57,115 nucleotides of DNA, taken from Lichenicoccus roseus. GTDB lineage: Bacteria; Pseudomonadota; Alphaproteobacteria; Acetobacterales; Acetobacteraceae. The first letter of the stretch is position 1. Every line of letters starts with the position of its first letter. This document shows positions 52,331-57,115 of the stretch, piece after piece. A model generated the notes under the pieces. The model saw only the letters and a list, made by a program, of their open reading frames with translations. It was not told where the DNA came from and did no database searches. Location: positions 1 to 57,115 of the forward strand of contig NZ_VCDI01000009.1 in NCBI RefSeq assembly GCF_005844085.1. The letters run 5' to 3'. The position numbers and the translations under genes are program-made.

Positions 52331-53638
52331 CTAGTCCACCGTCCCGCCATACGGCACGTTGCGGCCACCGTAGCGGCGAACGCGGATATTCGCCTGCTCG
52401 CCATGGCCGACGAAGCCTTCCAGGGCGCACAGCCGCGACACATGGCCGCCGATCCGCGCCGAGGCCTCGTCCGTCAGCACGCGCTGGTAGGTGCAGGTCT
52501 TGAGGAACTTGCCGACCCACAGCCCGCCGGTGTAGCGCGCGGCCCGCTTCGTCGGCAGCGTGTGGTTGGTACCGATCGCCTTGTCGCCATACGCCACGTT
52601 GGTGCGCGCGCCCAGGAACAGCGCACCGTAGTTGGTCATGTTGGCGAGGAAGTAGTCCGGATCGCGCGTCATCACCTGCACATGCTCGAAGGCGAGGCGG
52701 TTGGCGACCGCGACCATCTCCGCCTCGTCCTCGACGACGATAACCGCGCCATGGTTTTCCCACGCGACGCGAGCGATCGGCGCCGTCGGCAGGATGCGCA
52801 GCAGCCGCTCGATCTCGGCGATGGTATCGCGGGCCAGCCGCTCGGAGGTGGTCAGCAGGATCGCCGGGCTGTCCGGCCCGTGCTCCGCCTGGCCAAGCAG
52901 GTCGGTCGCGCAGATCTCGCCGTCCGAGGTCTCGTCGGCGATCACCAGCGTCTCGGTCGGCCCCGCGAACAGGTCGATGCCGACGCGGCCGAACAACTGC
53001 CGCTTGGCCTCCGCCACGAAGGCGTTGCCAGGGCCGACCAGCATGTCCACTGTGGCGATGCTCTCGGTGCCGAGGGCCATCGCCGCCACTGCCTGGATGC
53101 CGCCGAGGCAGTAGATCTCGTCGGCCCCGGCAAGATGCTGCGCCGCCACGATGGCCGGCGCCGGTTTCCCGTGGTACGGCGGCGCGCAGGTGACGATGCG
53201 CGGCACGCCGGCGACCTTGGCGGTGATTACCGACATGTGCGCCGACGCGAGGAGAGGATACTTGCCGCCCGGCACGTAGCAGCCGGCCGCCTGCACCGGG
53301 ATATTGCGATGGCCCAGCACCACGCCGGGCAGCGTCTCGACCTCGATGTCGCGCAACGCCTCGCGCTGGTGCTGCGCGAAGTTCCGCACCTGCGCCTGGG
53401 CGAACTCGATATCCTCGATGTCGCGCGGCCGCAGTTGCGACAGGCAGGCCTCGATCTCGGTGTCGCTGAGCCGGTAGTCGTCGCGCTCCCACTTGTCGAA
53501 CCGTATCGAGAGGTCGCGCACCGCCTGGTCGCCGCGAGCCTGCACGTCCGCCAGGATGGCCTCGACCGTTTCCCGCACGCGGGCATCGGCCTCGGCAATC
53601 CCCGACGCCTCCGATCCGCGCTTCAGCCACGTCTCCAT
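52331..53638 (-). CDS. Histidinol dehydrogenase homologue, HpsN-like
   Basis: A zinc- and NAD-dependent alcohol dehydrogenase of 435 aa from the HisD family. Zinc-ligand positions appear as QAEHGPDS and [10 protein letters not shown], the catalytic pair as FEHVQV, and the last histidine as EGFVGHGEQ. The text [17 protein letters not shown] is closer to sulfopropanediol 3-dehydrogenase (HpsN) and related catabolic forms than to histidine biosynthesis. The locus is catabolic with no his genes. ATG 53638 has GGGAGG seven bases upstream. The substrate may be dihydroxypropanesulfonate or another polyol acid. Confidence 0.8.
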   Translation of the reverse strand: METWLKRGSEASGIAEADARVRETVEAILADVQARGDQAVRDLSIRFDKWERDDYRLSDTEIEACLSQLRPRDIEDIEFAQAQVRNFAQHQREALRDIEVETLPGVVLGHRNIPVQAAGCYVPGGKYPLLASAHMSVITAKVAGVPRIVTCAPPYHGKPAPAIVAAQHLAGADEIYCLGGIQAVAAMALGTESIATVDMLVGPGNAFVAEAKRQLFGRVGIDLFAGPTETLVIADETSDGEICATDLLGQAEHGPDSPAILLTTSERLARDTIAEIERLLRILPTAPIARVAWENHGAVIVVEDEAEMVAVANRLAFEHVQVMTRDPDYFLANMTNYGALFLGARTNVAYGDKAIGTNHTLPTKRAARYTGGLWVGKFLKTCTYQRVLTDEASARIGGHVSRLCALEGFVGHGEQANIRVRRYGGRNVPYGGTVD

Positions 53639-53728
53639 GCCGATGCCTCCCTGCACGCGGGCGGCAGTCCAGCCGAGCCGAACGGCCGGGTCAACTCCGG
53701 GCGGCGGTCACGGGATCGGGTGGCCCCC

Positions 53729-54379
53729 TCAGGTCGCTGCCAGTCCGGGTTCGCTGCGTGCCGCCAGCACCGCCGCGTGCAACGGCAGCATGCGGTCCTG
53801 CGCCTCCTGCAGTTCCTGTTCCCCGGGTCGGGTGCAGAAGCCGATCGCCCAGAGGCTGAACGAAGACGGTACCCGCTGCACGGTGACCGCGGCAAAGCCG
53901 GCCGAACCGAGCGCACCCATCAGGCTGGCACTGGTGAAGCCGGTATGGTGCGCCATGAACAGGTTGCCACCCGCAAGCGCGCCACGATAGCCGAACAGGA
54001 TGTCGAGCGGCTCGATCGGCCCAAGTGCCGACATGTAGGCGGTGGCCGAGAGTCCTTCGGAGGCGACGAGACGCGCCACCTCCTGCAGATCGGGAAGGGT
54101 GATAAGCGCAAACCCGTCGGATCTCAGCACCCGCCGGAACTCCGCCAGCGCCACCGGAACCTCGTGCGGATAGAGATGCTCGAGGTTATGCGACGAGAAC
54201 ACCGCATCGACGGTGCCATCCGCGACCGGCGACATATCGGTCATGCTGGCGACGATGTCCGGCGATACGGAAGCGTCGATGTCGAGGCGCACCTCGTTCC
54301 AGTCCTGATCCTCGAAAACAGGGTGCAGCTTGCCAGGCGTCTGGGCGCCGCACCCGACATGCAGGACACGCTTGGTCAT
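53729..54379 (-). CDS. Class I SAM-dependent methyltransferase
   Basis: A 216-aa methyltransferase-fold protein. Motif I is VLHVGCGA near residue 6, the acidic loop RLDIDAS, then VDAVFSSHNLEHLYPHEVP, the Methyltransf_11 pattern. Such short forms occur in glycan or lipid modification loci. The predicted gene is 90 bases upstream of the HisD-like gene with no clear functional link. The ribosome site is weak. Confidence 0.8.
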   Translation of the reverse strand: MTKRVLHVGCGAQTPGKLHPVFEDQDWNEVRLDIDASVSPDIVASMTDMSPVADGTVDAVFSSHNLEHLYPHEVPVALAEFRRVLRSDGFALITLPDLQEVARLVASEGLSATAYMSALGPIEPLDILFGYRGALAGGNLFMAHHTGFTSASLMGALGSAGFAAVTVQRVPSSFSLWAIGFCTRPGEQELQEAQDRMLPLHAAVLAARSEPGLAAT

Positions 54380-54670
54380 CAGGATTTCCAGTGCAGCGCT
54401 TGCGTCGCGGCCGAGCGCCGCACCCGGGTCGGGTAGCGGCCAAACTCAATACGGTTTGATAACTACAGTCCGGGACGTTCCTTTGTCCAGCAGAAGCAGC
54501 CTGGCGGTCGACGGCAGCCGCTTCGCAGCGGCGTATGCTGCAGAGATTATCAACCTTCAAGTAACTTCTCATTAAAGCGTTGTTAATATCGAAGATCCTA
54601 CCGACTGATGATGACCTAACTCTAGTCTCTACTTACCGTTCATTCATACGGTCGCGGTAGACTGTGACAA
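54380..54670. other. AT-rich divergent intergenic region
   Basis: About 290 bases between divergent genes. The right half (54541-54670) is clearly richer in A and T than the rest of the window and probably carries the Sel1 gene promoter. I cannot pick boxes with confidence. No small gene or RNA is recognisable. Confidence 0.5.
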
Positions 54671-56443
54671 ATGGTTATACGGGCCGGCAGGATGTCTGTC
54701 TTTCGCGCAATCCACCTGAAATTTCTGCGTCTGTTCGGGTCACCCCCCTCGCTGGTCGAGCATGCGTGCCAACTCGCGGCGCGTGGCAACCATCGGCAAG
54801 CGGTGGATCTGTTCGTCCAGGCAGCGAAGGCAGGATCCAGCGCCGCCTGTCTCGAACTCGGGCGCGCCTATCTCTTTGGAATCGGGCTGCCGCACTGTGC
54901 CGCGGCGGCGCTGCATTGGCTCGATCGCGCCGCGGTGGGCGGCGTGGTCGAAGCGCAGTTCATGATTGCGTCACTTGCCCTGCAGGGCCACACGAATTCG
55001 CCGTCGCAGAACTGGTTCGAGAATGCTTCCGGCGCGAAAGCCGGAGCGGCCGACTATCCGATGGCACTACGCTGGGTGGAGCAGGCCGCATCCAGCGGCC
55101 ATGCGCCATCGCAAGCGCTGCTCGGCTTCATCCTGACCTCTGGGCCGCCGGCTTTGCGCGATGTCCGGCGTGGCGACGATTGTTACCGGCGTGCCGCCGA
55201 CGCGGGCTGCGCGCATGGACAGCTCGGCTGGTCGCTCGCGCTGTTGCGGGCCGATCCGGTGGCGAATGCCGACGACGCACGCAGTCTGCTAACCGAGGCG
55301 GCGCGGGCGGATCTGCCCATCGCACACTACCTGCTCGGCGTGCTGGCCGGGCGTGACAGCCCCGCGTCCGAGGCGGCGCCGGAGATGGCCGCTCATTTTC
55401 TGGCAGGCGCGCGACTGGGACACGCGCCATCGCAGCTCGCCTGCGGCCTGTCCCTGCTGCATGGCGACGGCGTGCGACCCGACGCCTTCCAGGGCGAGAG
55501 CTGGATCCGTCGTGCGGCACTCGCCGGCGAGGTGGAGGCATTCGCCGCACTTGGTAAACTGTATGGCCAGTCGGCGGGCGGGGCAGCGGACACGACGTCT
55601 CCTCTGCCGCCGAATTTTGCGGAGGCGATGCTCTGGTTTGGACGCGCCTCGGCGTCAGGCCACATGGGTGCGGCCTGCGCGCTTGCGAGGCTGCATTTGC
55701 AGAATGTCGGAGCCGGAGCCGACCGTGGCGAAGCTTTGCGACTGCTGCGCGGCGCGGCCGAGCTTGGCGATCAGGCGGCCTGCGACGAGCTGGCAGCCGT
55801 CGTGCTTGCAAACCGTAGCATCGCAAGCTCCGCCGGGCATGACGAGAGTCGGGCAATCCTCGCCTGGTTCCGCGAGCGGGCCACGCAGGGGGATCCGGCG
55901 GCGGCCTACAATGTCGGCGTCTGCTGCGTGGCGGGCATCGGCATGGCGGCGAACGATGCGGAGGCGCTGCCCTGGTTCCGGATCGCAGCCGAGCATCTTC
56001 CCATAGCGCAATACTCGTGCGGTCTCATGCTGGTCGAGGGCAGGGGTGCTGCACAGGATCTCGTCGCTGGCCGCAGGCTTCTGCTGCAAGCTTCCGAACA
56101 GGGTCTTCCGGAGGCGGAGGCGCTCGCCGGAGAGATGCTGCTCAACGGCCGGGGTGGGCCGGCGGATCTCGGCACCGCGAAGATCCTGTTCCGCCAGGCG
56201 GCCGAGGGTGGCCATGCCGGAGCGCTGTATGCCCTCGGCCTCATGGCGCTCGGCTACTACCAAGAGCCAGAAGATCCGCAGGCTGCCAGGGTGTTTCTGC
56301 GCCGGGCGGCGGAGCAGGGTCATGCCGGCGCCATGGCCGCACTCGCCGCGCGATATCCCGCGCGCGATCGGTGCCCGGCCGCTGTGCAGCCACAGGCGAT
56401 CGATGCGGGGGCGTCGCGTGAACTCACACTCGAGCTGCTTTGA
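54671..56443 (+). CDS. Sel1-like repeat protein
   Basis: A 590-aa protein built of about a dozen Sel1-like (TPR-related) helical repeats. Examples are SAACLELGRAYLFGIGLP, APSQLACGLSLLHGDGV and GALYALGLMALGYYQEP, each ending in an AxxGHA-type turn. These scaffold protein-protein interactions in signalling or envelope assembly. No signal peptide is obvious; the N-terminus has a short basic amphipathic stretch (FRAIHLKFLRLFG). ATG 54671 and ATG 54692 are both possible starts. The repetitive protein encoded next to it could be a partner. Confidence 0.85.
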   Translation: MVIRAGRMSVFRAIHLKFLRLFGSPPSLVEHACQLAARGNHRQAVDLFVQAAKAGSSAACLELGRAYLFGIGLPHCAAAALHWLDRAAVGGVVEAQFMIASLALQGHTNSPSQNWFENASGAKAGAADYPMALRWVEQAASSGHAPSQALLGFILTSGPPALRDVRRGDDCYRRAADAGCAHGQLGWSLALLRADPVANADDARSLLTEAARADLPIAHYLLGVLAGRDSPASEAAPEMAAHFLAGARLGHAPSQLACGLSLLHGDGVRPDAFQGESWIRRAALAGEVEAFAALGKLYGQSAGGAADTTSPLPPNFAEAMLWFGRASASGHMGAACALARLHLQNVGAGADRGEALRLLRGAAELGDQAACDELAAVVLANRSIASSAGHDESRAILAWFRERATQGDPAAAYNVGVCCVAGIGMAANDAEALPWFRIAAEHLPIAQYSCGLMLVEGRGAAQDLVAGRRLLLQASEQGLPEAEALAGEMLLNGRGGPADLGTAKILFRQAAEGGHAGALYALGLMALGYYQEPEDPQAARVFLRRAAEQGHAGAMAALAARYPARDRCPAAVQPQAIDAGASRELTLELL

Positions 56444-56638
56444 CACCGGGCAGCGGCAGCCCGGAGCGCAGGCAGGCTTCCTCAATATCCATTAACGAGA
56501 TCTTCACCAATAAAAGCCGAGAACGAGCCGCCGGTACGTGCCGGCCGCTCTGCCGCCGGTAGGAACCGGGCCAGGTCGCCAGTTCCGACAGCAGACGGTG
56601 CATCGTTGCGCGTCGTCTCGTGCAGAGAAGAGAGCTCC

Positions 56639-57115
56639 ATGACCGTCTCGACCCTGACCTCGACCAACGTCGCAGCGCTGCCGACTTCCTACCTGGCTGC
56701 GATGACGTCCACCGACTTCGGCGCGTTGGTGTCGACGCAGCTGGCGGGACTCAGTTCGACCCAGGTCGCAGCGCTGAACTCCACCGATATCGGCACGCTG
56801 ACCACGACCAACATGCCCGGGATGACAGCCGGCGCGATGGCGGGTCTGACCTCGGCGAACATCGCCGGCCTGACCAGCACGGCGGTCGGCGGATTGGCCT
56901 CCACGCAGGTTGCCGGGCTTGGCACCGCAGCCGTGGCAGCGCTGAACACGACGCAGGTGACCAGCCTTGGCACCACCCAGCTGGCCGGGTTGAGCTCCAC
57001 GCAGGTTGCGGCATTGACCACCACCTCGGTGCAGGCCGCGACGACGCAGATTGCCGCCCTCACCGCGACACAGATCAAGGGCCTGGGTACCGCGCAGGCG
57101 GTGTCGCTGTCCTCG
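56639..57115 (+). CDS. Octapeptide-repeat protein, partial
   Basis: The first 159 codons of a protein that continues beyond the window. From about residue 38 it is almost wholly an eight-residue repeat of the form xSTQVAGL, with small residues, T/S, a hydrophobic and a final Leu (SSTQVAAL, TSANIAGL, ASTQVAGL, GTTQLAGL). There is no cysteine, almost no charge and no signal peptide. The pattern suggests a repetitive solenoid or fibre, perhaps a surface-exposed or secreted adhesin. The ATG has AGAAGAGAG upstream. I do not recognise the family with certainty. Confidence 0.75.
   Translation, partial: MTVSTLTSTNVAALPTSYLAAMTSTDFGALVSTQLAGLSSTQVAALNSTDIGTLTTTNMPGMTAGAMAGLTSANIAGLTSTAVGGLASTQVAGLGTAAVAALNTTQVTSLGTTQLAGLSSTQVAALTTTSVQAATTQIAALTATQIKGLGTAQAVSLSS

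Noticed and set aside
52331-53638. Histidine biosynthesis hisD
   Set aside because: No other his genes, a catabolic neighbourhood and closer resemblance to HpsN-type sequences.
51908-54436. 842-codon plus-strand open frame opposite the HisD-like and CRYL1-like genes
   Set aside because: Rich in H, R, Q and D without motifs; opposite strand has conserved catalytic residues.
56689-57078. Minus-strand repetitive open frame opposite the octapeptide gene
   Set aside because: It mirrors the plus-strand repeat; the plus frame has a start with a purine-rich ribosome site and continues beyond the window.

Overview
The window is GC-rich, almost fully coding DNA from an alphaproteobacterium, most likely of the Rhodospirillales/Acetobacteraceae type. 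That placement is an inference. It rests on the alphaproteobacterial-looking initiator tRNA, a periplasmic PQQ-dependent alcohol dehydrogenase, a DUF1127 protein, sulfonate-type and ribose-type ABC importers, and a dense layout of stop/start-overlapping genes. I see no IS element, prophage or CRISPR array.

Layout. 1-77: initiator tRNA-Met. 260-2714 (minus): a sulfonate/taurine-type ABC importer, divergent from a metY-like O-acetylhomoserine sulfhydrylase (2922-4247). 4413-13631: a tightly coupled nine-gene biosynthetic cluster. It encodes an HD-like protein, a Trm112-type methyltransferase, a Gfo/Idh oxidoreductase, a zinc-ribbon metallo-beta-lactamase-fold protein, a divergent YcaO protein, a TIM-barrel isomerase, a GT4 glycosyltransferase, a PIG-L deacetylase and a GalE-like epimerase. 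It runs on without a real gap into an MFS exporter, an APC permease, an epoxide-hydrolase-like enzyme and a small lipoprotein (to 17387). There is no linked precursor peptide and no ThiF/Ocin partner. This is my best candidate for an undescribed system: a glycosylated or aminosugar-containing small molecule whose assembly uses a YcaO enzyme.

18436-34508: a CBS protein, a GntR regulator with two operator-like sites, and a catabolic block. The block comprises an SDR, an acyl-CoA dehydrogenase plus APH-type kinase (a split ACAD10/11 or LvaC/LvaA-like pair), an AldA-like aldehyde dehydrogenase, a Tat-exported Rieske protein, a PQQ alcohol dehydrogenase with a lanthanide-type DxD motif, a ThDP enzyme resembling 2-hydroxyacyl-CoA lyase coupled to an acyl-CoA synthetase, and prpD-prpC-prpB. 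Together they suggest oxidation of diols or hydroxyacids to acyl-CoA pieces, with propionyl-CoA entering the methylcitrate cycle.

34609-42656: a pentose/polyol cluster with deoC divergent from a ribose-type importer, zinc alcohol dehydrogenase, FGGY kinase and SorC-type regulator. A 15-bp palindrome in front of this operon recurs, with one central base changed, in front of the DUF1127 gene at 48777.

42929-54379: a five-sensor histidine kinase whose receiver domain is separated by a one-base frameshift, a membrane protein in the same operon, nagA, the DUF1127 gene, and a minus-strand acid/hydroxyacid catabolic set (HpsN/HisD-like dehydrogenase, CRYL1-like dehydrogenase, SDR, GntP permease). 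A methyltransferase gene lies upstream. 54671-57115: a Sel1-repeat protein followed by a repetitive octapeptide protein that runs off the window.
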